Shown here: piece after piece, positions 17,027 to 27,143 of the stretch
How positions within the stretch are numbered: position 1 is the stretch's first letter
Layout: each line of letters begins with the position of its first letter
DNA from: Streptomyces uncialis
GTDB lineage: Bacteria; Actinomycetota; Actinomycetes; Streptomycetales; Streptomycetaceae
NCBI RefSeq assembly: GCF_036250755.1
Contig: NZ_CP109583.1
Coordinates: 3,472,001 to 3,536,000 of the forward strand
Direction: 5' to 3'
Length of the DNA: 64,000 nucleotides
Notes under the pieces: generated by a model
Told to the model about the DNA's origin: nothing
Seen by the model: only the letters and a program-made list of their open reading frames with translations
Database searches by the model: none
Program-made: the position numbers and the translations under genes

Positions 17027-17734
17027 ATGACCAAGCTTCCGCGCCCGGCCCGCACCACGCTGGCCCCCGCGCTGTCCCTCGGACTGGCCCTGGCCCTCAC
17101 CCCCGCCCTCCCGGCCACGGCGGCCCCCGCACCCACCGCCGCCCGCGGCACCGTGATCGCCCAACTGGAGGACGCCCTCTCGACGCTGCTCACCGAGGAC
17201 GAGCGGCGGGCCGGGTACACCCCCGACAAGTTCCGCCACTGGAACGCCGGTACGGACCGGACGGACGGCTGCGACACCCGTAAGGAGGTCCTGATCGCCG
17301 AGGCCGTGGAGGCGCCGACCGTGGGCGCCCGCTGCGCGATCAAGGGCGGCAAGTGGGTCTCGTACTACGACAACCAGACCGTGAACGGCACGGACGGACT
17401 CGTCGTGGACCATGTCGTCCCGCTCGCGGAGGCCTGGGGATCGGGCGCGTCCTCGTGGACATCGGCGCGCCGTGAGGCGTACGCGAACGACCAGGGCGTC
17501 CCCACGACGCTGACCGTGGTGACCGCCCGGACGGTCCGCGAGAAGGCCGCGCGGGACGTGGCCGACTGGCTGCCGCTCGCGGGCGACAAGTACTGCCGGT
17601 ACATCGGCGAATGGGTGTCCACCAAGCACCGCTGGAACCTGAGCGTCGACAAGGACGAACTGGAGTCGCTGAAGCTCTTCGCCGACAACGCCTGCGAACA
17701 GACCGTGGTGATCTACACCCCCGCCCCCGCCTAG
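17027..17734 (+). CDS. secreted HNH-type nuclease (DUF1524)
   Basis: 235 residues with a Sec signal peptide (about 1-33, ALSLGLALALTPALPATAAPA). The mature part carries the DUF1524 HNH signature: DGLVVDHVVPLAEAWGSG (His in DHVVPL as general base), the surrounding Asn/His region YANDQGVPTTLTVV, and CRYIGEWVSTKHRWNLSVD. Four Cys suggest disulfides, as expected outside the cell. ATG 17027 follows AGGG by 3 nt, a weak RBS. Related Streptomyces proteins are extracellular nucleases, so scavenging or developmental DNA degradation is likely. Activity itself is inferred from the motif. Confidence 0.85.
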   Translation: MTKLPRPARTTLAPALSLGLALALTPALPATAAPAPTAARGTVIAQLEDALSTLLTEDERRAGYTPDKFRHWNAGTDRTDGCDTRKEVLIAEAVEAPTVGARCAIKGGKWVSYYDNQTVNGTDGLVVDHVVPLAEAWGSGASSWTSARREAYANDQGVPTTLTVVTARTVREKAARDVADWLPLAGDKYCRYIGEWVSTKHRWNLSVDKDELESLKLFADNACEQTVVIYTPAPA

Positions 17735-17875
17735 CGCATACGTACGAGAGGTCGCCCACGCGGGGTCGACCATCCGGGCATATGCCGCGCCGGACGGATC
17801 ACCGCGTGACCCCTGGCCCGCCCGCCGGATAGACGAGATGACGAACGGCATCCCGACGACGAAGCAGGCGAGTCG

Positions 17876-18121
17876 ATGAGCGACACCAGGAAGACCACGA
17901 AGTCCCGGACCCGGGCGCGGCTGACACTGACCGCTCTGGGCGCGGTGGCCCTCGCCTCGACCCTCCCCACGGGTACGGCGACGGCCGACGACGAGACGCA
18001 TATCGACTCGCACAACGGCCACCACGTCACCCTGGTCTCGATCGGCGAGATCGACGACCCGGCGGAGGACGTACTGGAGCACGCGGCGATCTTCGGCAGC
18101 GAGACCTCGACGGTCGGCTGA
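17876..18121 (+). CDS. small secreted protein
   Basis: 81 residues. Basic start (MSDTRKTTKSRTRARL), hydrophobic core LTALGAVALASTLPTGTATA, cleavage near residue 37, leaving a mature acidic peptide of about 44 residues (DDETHIDSHNGHHVTLVSIG...). The His-rich DSHNGHH could bind metal. The minus-strand frames over this stretch are shadows. No cysteines, no membrane anchor. RBS is weak (GCAGGCGAG). Family not recognised. Confidence 0.6.
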   Translation: MSDTRKTTKSRTRARLTLTALGAVALASTLPTGTATADDETHIDSHNGHHVTLVSIGEIDDPAEDVLEHAAIFGSETSTVG

Positions 18122-18144
18122 CCCCAGCCCCCCTCAGTCGGGCC

Positions 18145-18792
18145 TCAGCGCACCCCGCGCGGACGGAACTGCACGCTGATCCGGGGCCCGGTCGCTCTCG
18201 CGCTCTTCGGTACGGCGTGCTCCCAGGTCCGCTGGCAGGAGCCGCCCATCACGATCAGGTCGCCGTGGCCGAGGGCGTACCGCGTGGTGGGGCCGCCGCC
18301 GCCACGGGGGCGCAGCAGCAGATCGCGGGGCGCGCCGACGGACACGATGGCGACCATCGTGTCCTCGCGGGCCCCGCGGCCGATGCGGTCGCCGTGCCAG
18401 GCGACGCTGTCGCGGCCGTCGCGGTAGTAGCACAGGCCCGCCGTGACGAAGGGTTCGCCCAGCTCCGGGGCGTAGTGGGCGTTCAGCGCGGTGCGCGCTT
18501 CGTCCAGCGCGGGGTGGGGCAGCTCCCGGCCCTCCACGTAGTGGCACAGCAGCCGGGGCACGTCCACCGTCCGCTCGTACATCTCCCTGCGCTCGGCGCG
18601 CCAGGGGACGTCGGACGCGAGCCGCTCGAACAGCTCGTCGGCGCCGTGCAGCCACCCGGGGAGCACGTCCACCCAGGCACCGGCGCCGAGCACCACCCGG
18701 CGGGCCCCGCCCAGGTCCCCGAGCGTCGCGCCGTCCCCGCGGGGGTCTTCCCCGACCTGGCCGAAGAGGGAACCTTGCAGTGACTGGGACAT
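18145..18792 (-). CDS. AlkB-like 2-oxoglutarate/Fe(II) dioxygenase
   Basis: 215 residues, usual AlkB length. Iron ligands HxD in WHGDRIG and the distal His in WEHAVPK are present, with RISVQFRPRGVR providing the 2-oxoglutarate-binding Arg pair at the C-terminus. It should remove alkyl lesions such as 1-methyladenine or 3-methylcytosine from nucleic acid by oxidative demethylation. ATG 18792 follows GGTGGGG. Its upstream region is the repeat array at 18.9-19.6 kb, so its promoter must lie in or beside that array. The aminotransferase is divergent on the far side. Confidence 0.9.
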   Translation of the reverse strand: MSQSLQGSLFGQVGEDPRGDGATLGDLGGARRVVLGAGAWVDVLPGWLHGADELFERLASDVPWRAERREMYERTVDVPRLLCHYVEGRELPHPALDEARTALNAHYAPELGEPFVTAGLCYYRDGRDSVAWHGDRIGRGAREDTMVAIVSVGAPRDLLLRPRGGGGPTTRYALGHGDLIVMGGSCQRTWEHAVPKSARATGPRISVQFRPRGVR

Positions 18793-18889
18793 ATCCCCAC
18801 CCTACCCCACCCACTCGAACACCCGATCGATTCCCTCCGTCCGAGGTCTGTCCGGCTGGGCCCACTTTGTCCCTGTGCGGGTCGGACGG

Positions 18890-19547
18890 GGGTGCGCAGT
18901 TCCCCGCGGGTCGCCTTCGCTCGCGCTCCCCAGGTCCGTCCGGCTGGGCCCACTTCGTCCCTGTGCCGTCGCTCGTGGGGTGCGCAGTTCCCCGCGCCCC
19001 TGGATGCTGCCCCTGTTCGTCGCTCTTCGAGTGCGGGTCCGCCCTCGTCTTTTGCGCAGTTCCCCGCAGGTCGCCTTCGCTCGCGCTCCCCAGGTCCGTC
19101 CGGCTGGGCCCACTTGTCCCTGTGCCGTCGCTCGCGGGGTGCGCAGTTCCCCGCGCCCCTTTGGGGCGCCCCCTGCCGGTTCTTCGGGTCGGTGCCGGTC
19201 GGGATTCTCCGTCCTCGATCCGACACGCTCGGTAGGTCCAGGAAGGTGACCCCACTGAAGCATCGGAGTCTGCGAGCAGAGATTCCCGCCCACCCCCTCC
19301 CGCAGCCGTGCGCCTGCACGAGGAGAAGGGTGAAAAGCAACCCCAGGCGGCTGAGGCGCCCCCAAAGGGGCGCGGGGAACGGCGCAAAACCCACGAGCGA
19401 CGGCACAGGCAACAAGTACGCCAGCACCGAGTACCCAGGGGCGCGGGGAACTGCGCACCCCCGTCCGACCCGCACAGGAACGAAGGGCGTCCAGCCGGAC
19501 GAACCTAGGAAGCGCAAGCGAAGGCGACCCGCGGGGAACTGCGCACC
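18890..19547. repeat. intergenic repeat array 1 (bipolar)
   Basis: The array is built on the 20-mer GCGCAGTTCCCCGCGCCCCT and variants. Left arm, plus orientation: about 18893-18909, 18980-19001, 19052-19070, 19140-19160. Right arm, opposite orientation: about 19366-19385, 19437-19457, 19526-19547. Some units carry a second block, GAAGCGCAAGCGAAGGCG (reverse complement on the left). Between the arms lies a core (about 19180-19335) also found in array 2. There is no coding potential. It lies between the divergent starts of alkB and the aminotransferase. Similar short sequences are common between Streptomyces genes; their function is unknown. Confidence 0.85.
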
Positions 19548-19669
19548 CCACGAACGACCGCACAGGAACGAAGTACTCCCAACCGGACAGACCTCAGAAG
19601 CGCAAGCGAAGGCGCCCCGTGCTGCAAAACACAGCCCCCACCTCGCGACCTCACCGTAAGGTGACCCGC

Positions 19670-20881
19670 ATGCAGGTGATTCAGTCGACGAAGCTCGCCA
19701 ATGTCTGTTACGAGATCCGGGGCCCGGTCCTCGAAGAGGCGATGCGGCTGGAAGCAGCGGGCCACCGCATCCTCAAGCTCAACACGGGCAACCCCGCGGC
19801 GTTCGGTTTCGACTGCCCCCCGGAGATCCTGGAGGACATCCTCCGCAATCTGGGCGACGCCCACGGCTACGGCGACGCCAAGGGCCTCCTCGCCGCCCGC
19901 CGCGCGGTCGTCATGCACAACCAGACCCTCGGCATCGAGACGGACGTCGAGCACGTCTTCGTCGGCAACGGTGTGTCCGAGCTGATCGTGATGGCGATGC
20001 AGGGCCTGCTGGACAACGGCGACGAGGTCCTCGTCCCCGCGCCGGACTACCCCCTGTGGACCGCCGCCGTGTCGCTGTCCGGCGGCACCGCCGTCCACTA
20101 CCGCTGCGACGAGCAGTCCGACTGGATGCCGGACCTCGCCGACATCGAGCGGAAGGTCACCGACCGCACCAAGGCGATCGTGATCATCAACCCGAACAAT
20201 CCGACCGGGGCCGTCTACGACGACGAGATGCTGCGCGGGCTGACCGACATCGCCCGCCGCCACAACCTCCTGGTCTGCTCGGACGAGATCTACGACAAGA
20301 TCCTCTACGACGACGCCACCCACACCGCGACCGCCGCGATCGCCCCGGACCTGCTGACCCTCACGTTCAACGGGATGTCGAAGGCGTACCGGGTCGCCGG
20401 GTACCGGGTCGGCTGGATGGCGATCTCCGGGCCCCGCGCGCACGCCGACTCGTACATCGAGGGGCTGACGATACTGGCGAACATGCGGCTGTGCGCGAAC
20501 ATGCCCGGTCAGCACGGGGTCGTCGCGGCCCTCGGCGGACGCCAGACGATCGACGACCTGGTGCTGCCCGGCGGGCGGCTGAAGGAACAGCGGGACACCG
20601 CGTACGAGCTGCTCACCCGGATCCCCGGGGTGAGCTGTGTGAAGCCCAAGGGCGCGCTGTACCTGTTCCCCCGGCTGGACCCCAAGGTGTTCAAGATCAA
20701 GGATGACCGGCGGATGGTCCTCGATCTGCTTCGCCGCGAGAAGATCATGGTCGTCCAGGGCACGGGCTTCAACTGGCCGGAGCCCGATCACTTCCGGGTG
20801 GTCACCCTGCCCACGGTCGCCCAGCTCACCGAGGCCGTCACCCGGATCGGCAACTTCCTGGACGGCTACAGCCAGCCCTGA
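19670..20881 (+). CDS. PLP-dependent aminotransferase, class I (AlaA-like)
   Basis: 403 residues, full length for fold-type I aminotransferases. Visible: LKLNTGNPAAFGFD (substrate/PLP loop), IINPNNPTGAVYDDE (PLP Asn), CSDEIYDKILYDD (PLP Asp/Tyr), FNGMSKAYRVAGYRVGWM (Schiff-base Lys), and C-terminal HFRVVTLP (Arg binding the carboxylate). Closest in style to glutamate-pyruvate transaminases (AlaA). AAGGTGA 5 nt upstream supports ATG 19670; this SD lies in a small TCACC-GTAA-GGTGA stem that could reduce its access. The gene is preceded by repeat array 1. The substrate pair is inferred. Confidence 0.9.
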   Translation: MQVIQSTKLANVCYEIRGPVLEEAMRLEAAGHRILKLNTGNPAAFGFDCPPEILEDILRNLGDAHGYGDAKGLLAARRAVVMHNQTLGIETDVEHVFVGNGVSELIVMAMQGLLDNGDEVLVPAPDYPLWTAAVSLSGGTAVHYRCDEQSDWMPDLADIERKVTDRTKAIVIINPNNPTGAVYDDEMLRGLTDIARRHNLLVCSDEIYDKILYDDATHTATAAIAPDLLTLTFNGMSKAYRVAGYRVGWMAISGPRAHADSYIEGLTILANMRLCANMPGQHGVVAALGGRQTIDDLVLPGGRLKEQRDTAYELLTRIPGVSCVKPKGALYLFPRLDPKVFKIKDDRRMVLDLLRREKIMVVQGTGFNWPEPDHFRVVTLPTVAQLTEAVTRIGNFLDGYSQP

Positions 20882-21062
20882 CAGATCCGGTACCGCTCCT
20901 GACGCGGGTCCCGCACCGGCCCCGGCCCCCGGCCGGGAACCGGGGCGCAAACCGTCCCGGCGGGCATCCGTGGCAGCACACGGGTGATTCGCCGTACGGC
21001 AAACGGGCAGGGCCGAGTGTCCCGCCCGGTCGGTCTCCCGCGCGCGTGCGACAACGGCGGGT

Positions 21063-24000
21063 ATGAGACCACTCCTTTCCCGGTTGCCGGGACGCGGCCC
21101 CGACCGGCCGCGACCGGCAGCCCCGCGGTCCACACGCAGACGCGCGTGGACCCTGGCCACCGCCTATGTCGTGGCCGCCGCGTCCGCACCGCTGATCGCG
21201 TTCGGCACCGCCGCCGCCCCGGCCGTCGCCGCGCCCCTGCCCGGGGGCCTCGGCCCCTGTGTGCCGGGCGACTGTCCCGACCCGTTCCCGCCGATCAGCA
21301 ACGGTCCGATCATGGGCCGGGACAACGCGATCAACGTCTTCGCGGGCGGGGACTTCCGGGTCCGGGAACGGGCCGCCGAGGCCGAGGGCCGGGTCGTCGT
21401 CCTCGGCGACTTCGACCAGGACAAGGTGGCCGGCGCCAGCGCCATCTACAACGTCGGCATCGTCGGTGTGGGCTCCCGGGTGCCGCCGTCCGACGGGGCC
21501 GACTTCCTCACCACGGGCGGCGACGTCACCGTGGCCGCCGGGGAACGGCTCCTCGCCGACGGCGGAGTGGTCCGGCACGCGGGCACCGCGACCGGCACGA
21601 TCACCGGGACCGTGGTCCAGGACCCGAACGCCGCCGCCCCCTACACCGCGCTGCGCGGTGAGCTCACGACCGCGAGCCAGTGCTACGCGCGTGACGACCA
21701 GGGGACCCGGCCCGCGACGGGCACGGCGGTGAACCAGGGCGGTCAGACCGTCTTCACCGGCGACAACACCTCCGCGCTCCAGATCTTCAACGTCGACTTC
21801 GACATGACGACGGCGAGCGGCGGCCAGCAGGGGCTGGTCTTCCAGAACATCCCCGCGAACGCGACCGTGCTGGTCAACGTGCTGGGCACCACCCGCACGC
21901 TGAGCACCTACAGCGGCAGCCCGTTCGACACGGACCCGCTCAACCAGCTGCGCTCGCGGCTGCTGTGGAACTTCCCGGACGCCACCACCGTGAACCTGGC
22001 CGGTACCGGCCAGTTCCAGGGCAGTGTGCTGATCGGCAACCAGGCGTCGCAGGCGACGGTCACCCTGCCGGGTGTCAACGGCCGCTTCTTCAGCACCGGC
22101 ACCATCACCCACACCAGCCCGCCGGGCGGCGGTGGCGGTCAGGAGTTCCACGCCTACCCGTTCAACGCGACGAACCTTCCCGACTGCACCGTGGCCCCCG
22201 TGCAGGGGCCGGTGAAGGTCGTCAAGGAGGACGCGGCGACGGGTGACAACCTGCCCGGCGCCGTGTTCGAGCTGTGGCAGGAGACCAACGGCCAGACCGG
22301 TCTCCAGACCACCGGCGCCGACCCCGACACCCAGGTGGGCGCCACCTGCACCACCGACGCCAACGGCGAGTGCACCCGCACCGTCGACCTCGGGACGTAC
22401 TACTGGCGTGAGACGCAGGCACCACCGGGGTACGACCTCCCGGCGAACCCGGTCTTCGGCCCGCTGACCCTGGGCGCCGGTGATCTGCCGGACGGGGTGA
22501 GCATCACCGCCCAGGACACCCGTATCCCGGTCACGGGCGCGGTGTCGGTCCTCAAGCAGGACTCCGTGACCCAGGCCCCGCTCGCGGGTGCGACGTTCCA
22601 GCTGTGGGAGGAGACCAACGGCGTCCCCGGTCTCCAGACCACGGGCGGTGACCCCGACACCCAGATCGGCAACTCCTGCGTCACCCCGGCCGACGGCCGG
22701 TGCAGCCGGACCGTCGAGGCGGGTACGTACTACTGGCGCGAGACCCAGGCGCCCGCCGGGTACGACCTGCCCGGCAACCCGGTCTTCGGGCCGCTGGTGC
22801 TCACCGACCAGAACGCCCCGACCGGCGTGACCGTCACCGCGAACAACACGGCGACAGCCCCGGTCACGGGTGCGGTCACCGTGGTGAAGAAGGACTCGGA
22901 CACCGGCGCGAACCTCGCGGGTGCCGTGTTCCAGCTGTGGCAGGAGACCAACGGCATCGCCGGTCTCCAGACCACCGGCGGCAACCCCGACGTCCAGGTG
23001 GGCGCGTCCTGCACCACGGGCGCGAACGGCGAGTGCACCCGCGACGTCGAGACCGGCACGTACTACTGGCGCGAGATCCAGGCACCGCCCGGGTACGAAC
23101 TGCCGACCAACCCGGTGTTCGGCCCGCTCGCGCTGACCGACGAGAACGCCGAACAGGGTGTCACCGTCACCGCGAACAACAGCCCGACCGCCCCGGTCAC
23201 CGGCACGGTCACCGTCGTCAAGCAGGACTCCACCACCCAGGCACCCCTCGCGGGCGCGGTGTTCCAGCTGTGGGAGGAGACCAACGGCATCCCCGGCCTC
23301 CAGACCTCCGGCACCGACCCCGACACCCAGGTCGGCAGCCCCTGCACCACCCCCGCCAACGGCCAGTGCACCCGCACCGTCGACCTCGGCACCTACTACT
23401 GGCGCGAGACCCGCGCCCCCGACGGCTACGACCTCCCGGCCAACCCCGTCTTCGGCCCGCTCGTCCTGACCGAGGCCAACGCCCCCACCGGCGTCACCGT
23501 CAACGCCAACAACTCCACGACCGCCCCCGTCACCGGTGAGGTCACGGTCGTCAAGAAGGACGCGGACACCGGCGCCAACCTCGCCGGAGCCGTCTTCGAA
23601 CTGTGGCAGGAGACCAACGGCACGCCCGGCCTCCAGACCACCGGCGGCAACCCCGACATCCAGGTCGGCGCCCCCTGCACCACCGGCGCGGACGGCGAGT
23701 GCACCCGCACCGTCGAGACCGGCGCCTACTACTGGCGCGAGACCCAGGCGCCCACCGGCTACGAACTGCCCTCCAACCCGGTCTTCGGCCCGCTGAACCT
23801 CACACCGGAGAACGCCCCGGAAGGCGTGACCGTCACCGCGAACAACAGCGGAACGGCCCCGGTCATGGGCGCGGTCACCGTCGTCAAGAAGAACGCGGCC
23901 ACCGGCGTGAACCTCGCCGGAGCCGTGTTCCAGCTGTGGGAGGAGACCAACGGCGTCCCCGGCCTCCAGACCACCGGCAGCGACATCGACACCCAGATCG

Positions 24001-25553
24001 GCAGCCCCTGCACCACCCCGGCCAGCGGCCAGTGCACCCGCACCGTCGAGATCGGGACGTACTACTGGCGCGAGACCCAGGCGCCTCCCGGGTACGACCT
24101 CCCCGCCAACCCGGTCTTCGGACCGCTCGTCCTGACCGCGGAGAACGCCCCGACCGGCGTCACCGTCACCGCGAACAACACACCGACGGCCCCGGTCACG
24201 GGCGCGGTCACGGTCGTCAAGAAGGACTCCGTGACGGGCGCGAACCTCGCCGGCGCGGTGTTCGAGCTGTGGGAGGAGACCAACGGCCAGGAGGGTCTCC
24301 AGACCACCGGCGGTGTCCCCGACACCCAGATCGGCGTCTCCTGCACCACCGGCGCCGACGGCCGCTGCTCCCGCACGGTCGAGACAGGTACGTACTACTG
24401 GCGCGAGACCCAGGCGCCCGCCGGGTACGACCTCCCCGCCGACCCGGTCCTCGGCCCGCTGCACCTGACCGAGGACAACGTCGAGGACGGCATCACCGTC
24501 ACGGCGGACAACACCCCGACCGCTCCGGTCACCGGTGATGTCACGGTCGTCAAGAAGGACGCGAACACCGGCGCGAACCTCGCCGGAGCCGTGTTCCAGC
24601 TGTGGGAGGAGACCAACGGCGTCCCCGGCCTCCAGACCACCGGCGCCGACCCCGACACCCAGGTCGGTGCGTCCTGCACCACCCCGGCCAGCGGCCGGTG
24701 CACCCGCACCGTCGAGGTCGGCACCTACTACTGGCGCGAGACCCAGGCGCCCACCGGCTACGACCTCCCGGCCAACCCGGTCTTCGGTCCCCTCGTCATC
24801 ATGCCGGAGGACGCGGAGCAGGGCGTCACGGTCACGGCGAACAACACCCCGACCGGTCCGGCCACCGGCGCGGTCACGGTCGTGAAGAAGGACTCGGACA
24901 CCGGGGCGAACCTCCCGGGTGCCGTGTTCCAGCTGTGGGAGGAGACCAACGGCATCGCCGGTCTCCAGACCACCGGCGGCAACCCCGACACCCAGGTCGG
25001 CGGCTCCTGCACCACCCCCGCGAACGGCCAGTGCACCCGCACCGTCGAGACGGGTACGTACTACTGGCGCGAGACCCAGGCGCCCGACGGGTACGACCTC
25101 CCCTCCGACCCGGTCTTCGGCCCGCTGAACCTCACGCCGGAGAACGCCGGACAGGGCGTCACGGTCACGGCCGGCAACAGCCGCACCCCGGCCGAGGAGA
25201 GCGTCATCAAGGTCGAGAAGACCGACGCGAAGAACGGCCGCCCCCTCGCGGGCGCGGTCTTCGAACTGTGGGAGGAGACCAACGGCGTCCCGGGCCTCCA
25301 GACCCGGCCCTCCGGCTCCACCCCGCCCGACACCCGTACCGGTCCTGGCTGCGCCACGGACCGCGCGGGACTGTGCGTCTTCGACGAACTGCCGACGGGG
25401 ACGTACTACGTGCGCGAGACGGACGTGCCCGAGGGCTACGTCCTGCCCGACAACCCGGTCCGCGGCCCGATCGTCATCACCCCCGAGGACGCGGGTGAGA
25501 CCGTGACGGTCAAGATCGCCAACAAGCGCGGGGAGCCCGGCAAGGGCAAGTAA
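21063..25553 (+). CDS. giant secreted choice-of-anchor A protein with ten SpaA/Cna-B-like repeats
   Basis: 1,496 residues. Basic N-terminus and hydrophobic segment give a signal peptide (about 1-56, ending [12 protein letters not shown]). Residues about 80-370 match the choice-of-anchor A domain ([26 protein letters not shown]). From about 382 follow ten prealbumin-like repeats of about 111 residues, each with [39 protein letters not shown] and NPVFGPL. Lys in VKKD, Asn near TVTANN and Glu in WRETQAP correspond to isopeptide-forming residues; each repeat also has a Cys pair. The C-terminus (RGEPGKGK) lacks LPXTG and a membrane anchor. ATG 21063 has only a weak RBS. Probably a cell-surface or matrix fibre protein. 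Confidence 0.88.
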   Translation: MRPLLSRLPGRGPDRPRPAAPRSTRRRAWTLATAYVVAAASAPLIAFGTAAAPAVAAPLPGGLGPCVPGDCPDPFPPISNGPIMGRDNAINVFAGGDFRVRERAAEAEGRVVVLGDFDQDKVAGASAIYNVGIVGVGSRVPPSDGADFLTTGGDVTVAAGERLLADGGVVRHAGTATGTITGTVVQDPNAAAPYTALRGELTTASQCYARDDQGTRPATGTAVNQGGQTVFTGDNTSALQIFNVDFDMTTASGGQQGLVFQNIPANATVLVNVLGTTRTLSTYSGSPFDTDPLNQLRSRLLWNFPDATTVNLAGTGQFQGSVLIGNQASQATVTLPGVNGRFFSTGTITHTSPPGGGGGQEFHAYPFNATNLPDCTVAPVQGPVKVVKEDAATGDNLPGAVFELWQETNGQTGLQTTGADPDTQVGATCTTDANGECTRTVDLGTYYWRETQAPPGYDLPANPVFGPLTLGAGDLPDGVSITAQDTRIPVTGAVSVLKQDSVTQAPLAGATFQLWEETNGVPGLQTTGGDPDTQIGNSCVTPADGRCSRTVEAGTYYWRETQAPAGYDLPGNPVFGPLVLTDQNAPTGVTVTANNTATAPVTGAVTVVKKDSDTGANLAGAVFQLWQETNGIAGLQTTGGNPDVQVGASCTTGANGECTRDVETGTYYWREIQAPPGYELPTNPVFGPLALTDENAEQGVTVTANNSPTAPVTGTVTVVKQDSTTQAPLAGAVFQLWEETNGIPGLQTSGTDPDTQVGSPCTTPANGQCTRTVDLGTYYWRETRAPDGYDLPANPVFGPLVLTEANAPTGVTVNANNSTTAPVTGEVTVVKKDADTGANLAGAVFELWQETNGTPGLQTTGGNPDIQVGAPCTTGADGECTRTVETGAYYWRETQAPTGYELPSNPVFGPLNLTPENAPEGVTVTANNSGTAPVMGAVTVVKKNAATGVNLAGAVFQLWEETNGVPGLQTTGSDIDTQIGSPCTTPASGQCTRTVEIGTYYWRETQAPPGYDLPANPVFGPLVLTAENAPTGVTVTANNTPTAPVTGAVTVVKKDSVTGANLAGAVFELWEETNGQEGLQTTGGVPDTQIGVSCTTGADGRCSRTVETGTYYWRETQAPAGYDLPADPVLGPLHLTEDNVEDGITVTADNTPTAPVTGDVTVVKKDANTGANLAGAVFQLWEETNGVPGLQTTGADPDTQVGASCTTPASGRCTRTVEVGTYYWRETQAPTGYDLPANPVFGPLVIMPEDAEQGVTVTANNTPTGPATGAVTVVKKDSDTGANLPGAVFQLWEETNGIAGLQTTGGNPDTQVGGSCTTPANGQCTRTVETGTYYWRETQAPDGYDLPSDPVFGPLNLTPENAGQGVTVTAGNSRTPAEESVIKVEKTDAKNGRPLAGAVFELWEETNGVPGLQTRPSGSTPPDTRTGPGCATDRAGLCVFDELPTGTYYVRETDVPEGYVLPDNPVRGPIVITPEDAGETVTVKIANKRGEPGKGK
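22207..25545 (+). repeat. ten tandem coding repeats of about 333 bp
   Basis: Repeat starts fall near 22207, 22539, 22869, 23202, 23535, 23868, 24201, 24534, 24867 and 25200, a steady 333-bp period. Repeats 2-9 are very similar at DNA level; the tenth differs most ([14 protein letters not shown] insertion). Such identity allows unequal crossing-over and assembly collapse, so copy number may vary between strains or assemblies. Confidence 0.9.
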
Positions 25554-25569
25554 CCCACCCGCACAACCA

Positions 25570-25605
25570 TGAGGCCGGGGACCGCACACGCGGCCCCCGG
25601 CCTCA
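25570..25605 (+). terminator. terminator of the SpaA-repeat gene
   Basis: TGAGGCCGGGG (25570-25580) pairs perfectly with 25595-25605 over a 14-nt loop, 16 bp after the stop. Confidence 0.8.
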
Positions 25606-25683
25606 CTGCATCGGCCCAATCCCCCCGGCGCCCGGCAACGGCTGCTGGTACCTCTGGGAGGACCCGACGAACGGAGACATTCG

Positions 25684-26493
25684 ATGACCGGGGACAGCGG
25701 CATACGCGGCACGCAGGGCGGGGCGGACGGTACGGGGGCGGCCGGGGGCGGCGCGGTATCCGGGGGCGGTGGTGCGGTCAGGGCCCCGGGTGCGCGGAAA
25801 CGGGCGGGGGCGGTGGCGGTGGGCGCGGGGCTGCTGCTCGCGGTGGCGCCCCCGGCGGCCGTCGGGGCCGGGGAGGACCGCGGCCGGGCGGCGGCCGACG
25901 AGTGCGTGTCGTCCACCGGGCCCTACCAGCGGGAGCTGGAGGGGTATCTGAGGCGGCCCGTGGACGGGGTCCAGTCGCCGGAGGACTGCGCGGCGATCCG
26001 CGCCTTCCAGACCTCCGAGGCGATCACCCCGGCCGACGGCTACGCGAACCTCGTCACCTACCGCACGATGACGGCCGTGGACGCCCGCGGCAATCCGAAC
26101 GCGGAACGGATGTGCCCCGACCGCTCGTACAGCGTGACGTGCGTTGACCTCGACCGGCAGATCCTGTGGACGCAGACCGACGGAGAGGTGGTCTTCGACC
26201 CCGTACCGATCCGGACCGGGCGCGACGACGAGGAGACCCGGCCCGGGTGGCACGCCATCTACTGGCGGGACATCGACCATGTCTCCACCGAGTACAACGA
26301 CGCACCGATGCCGTACGCGCAGTTCTTCGACGGCGGCCAGGCGCTGCACGGCCGTCCCGACGACCTGTTCGACGGAGGCGGCTCCGCGGGGTGCGTGAAT
26401 CTGCGGCTGTCGGACGCGCGGGACCTGTGGGACCTGCTGGACGTCGACGACGCGATCTTCGTCTGGGGCACCAAACCGGGCACCGCGGACTGA
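25684..26493 (+). CDS. secreted L,D-transpeptidase (YkuD domain)
   Basis: 269 residues. The Gly-rich N-terminus (about 1-30) precedes a hydrophobic segment AGAVAVGAGLLLAVAPPAAVGA, a signal peptide or anchor. After a Cys-containing spacer and PGB-like region (YQRELEGYLRRPVDGVQSPEDC) comes the YkuD catalytic domain with HG in ALHGRP and the nucleophile Cys237 in GSAGCVNL (canonical SHGCVN). It would form 3-3 cross-links in peptidoglycan or attach proteins to it. GGAG lies 8 nt before ATG 25684. It follows the giant surface protein after a terminator, so cell-surface context is shared but a single operon is unlikely. Confidence 0.85.
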   Translation: MTGDSGIRGTQGGADGTGAAGGGAVSGGGGAVRAPGARKRAGAVAVGAGLLLAVAPPAAVGAGEDRGRAAADECVSSTGPYQRELEGYLRRPVDGVQSPEDCAAIRAFQTSEAITPADGYANLVTYRTMTAVDARGNPNAERMCPDRSYSVTCVDLDRQILWTQTDGEVVFDPVPIRTGRDDEETRPGWHAIYWRDIDHVSTEYNDAPMPYAQFFDGGQALHGRPDDLFDGGGSAGCVNLRLSDARDLWDLLDVDDAIFVWGTKPGTAD

Positions 26494-26596
26494 GTATCCG
26501 CGGCGGCGGGCGGAATGACGCCCCTTCCTGGGACTTCGCTCAACTTTAGACGAGTTCCAAGGTAGGATGGCTTCGTCACAGCAGAGGAGGCCGTCC

Positions 26597-27079
26597 ATGT
26601 ACGAGCCGATCCGCACCAAGTCGGTCCACACCACGACCGGCACCGCCGCGGACTACCCCCACCGCTCGCGCGAGGAGGAGCTGGACATCCAGCTCGCCGG
26701 GCATCTCGCCGCGCTGCTCGCCGTCACCGACGAGCTGCGTGTCCTCAGCCCCGGCCCGGATCTCGACGAGGCGGCCGAACGGGTCGCGGAGCAGGTGTCC
26801 CGCTTGCGCGGGGGCGGTGCGCCGGTCCGGGCGGCGGTCGCCGGAGCCGTGCACGAACCGGGGCTCGGGGCGCTGCATCAGCGTGCGCACGCCCTCGCGG
26901 GGCGTGCGCTGGTCGTCGCGGCGTCGCGGGCCGACACGACTGTGGCGATTCTCGCGGCGGAGCGGATGGACGCGCACGCCGTCGCCGTGCGGGGTTCCGC
27001 CGCGGAGCGGAGTCCCGAGCTGGCGTCCGGCGGTGCGCGGCGTGGGGCCCGGCGGCACAAGCTGTCCCCGACGCACTGA
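26597..27079 (+). CDS. conserved hypothetical helical protein
   Basis: 160 residues, no signal or membrane segments. AGGAGG 7 nt before ATG 26597 (MYEPIRTKSVHTTTG) fixes the start; the longer frame from 26567 begins at the likely transcription start (TAGGAT at 26562-26567 resembles a -10). The centre (about 28-135) is Ala/Leu/Glu-rich and probably all-helical, and the tail is basic. I do not recognise a domain. The gene ends just before repeat array 2. Confidence 0.65.
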   Translation: MYEPIRTKSVHTTTGTAADYPHRSREEELDIQLAGHLAALLAVTDELRVLSPGPDLDEAAERVAEQVSRLRGGGAPVRAAVAGAVHEPGLGALHQRAHALAGRALVVAASRADTTVAILAAERMDAHAVAVRGSAAERSPELASGGARRGARRHKLSPTH

Positions 27080-27143
27080 CGGTCCCCGTCGGTCCCGGGT
27101 TTCCTGTACTGGGCGAACTTGTCCCGGTGCGGGTCGCTCGGTG

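Noticed and set aside
20838..25916. Very long minus-strand open frame opposite the SpaA-repeat gene
   Set aside because: It is a mirror of a GC-biased repetitive gene: Gly/Val/Arg/Asp-rich repeats without RBS, signal or recognisable domain. The plus strand has signal peptide, known domains and a terminator.
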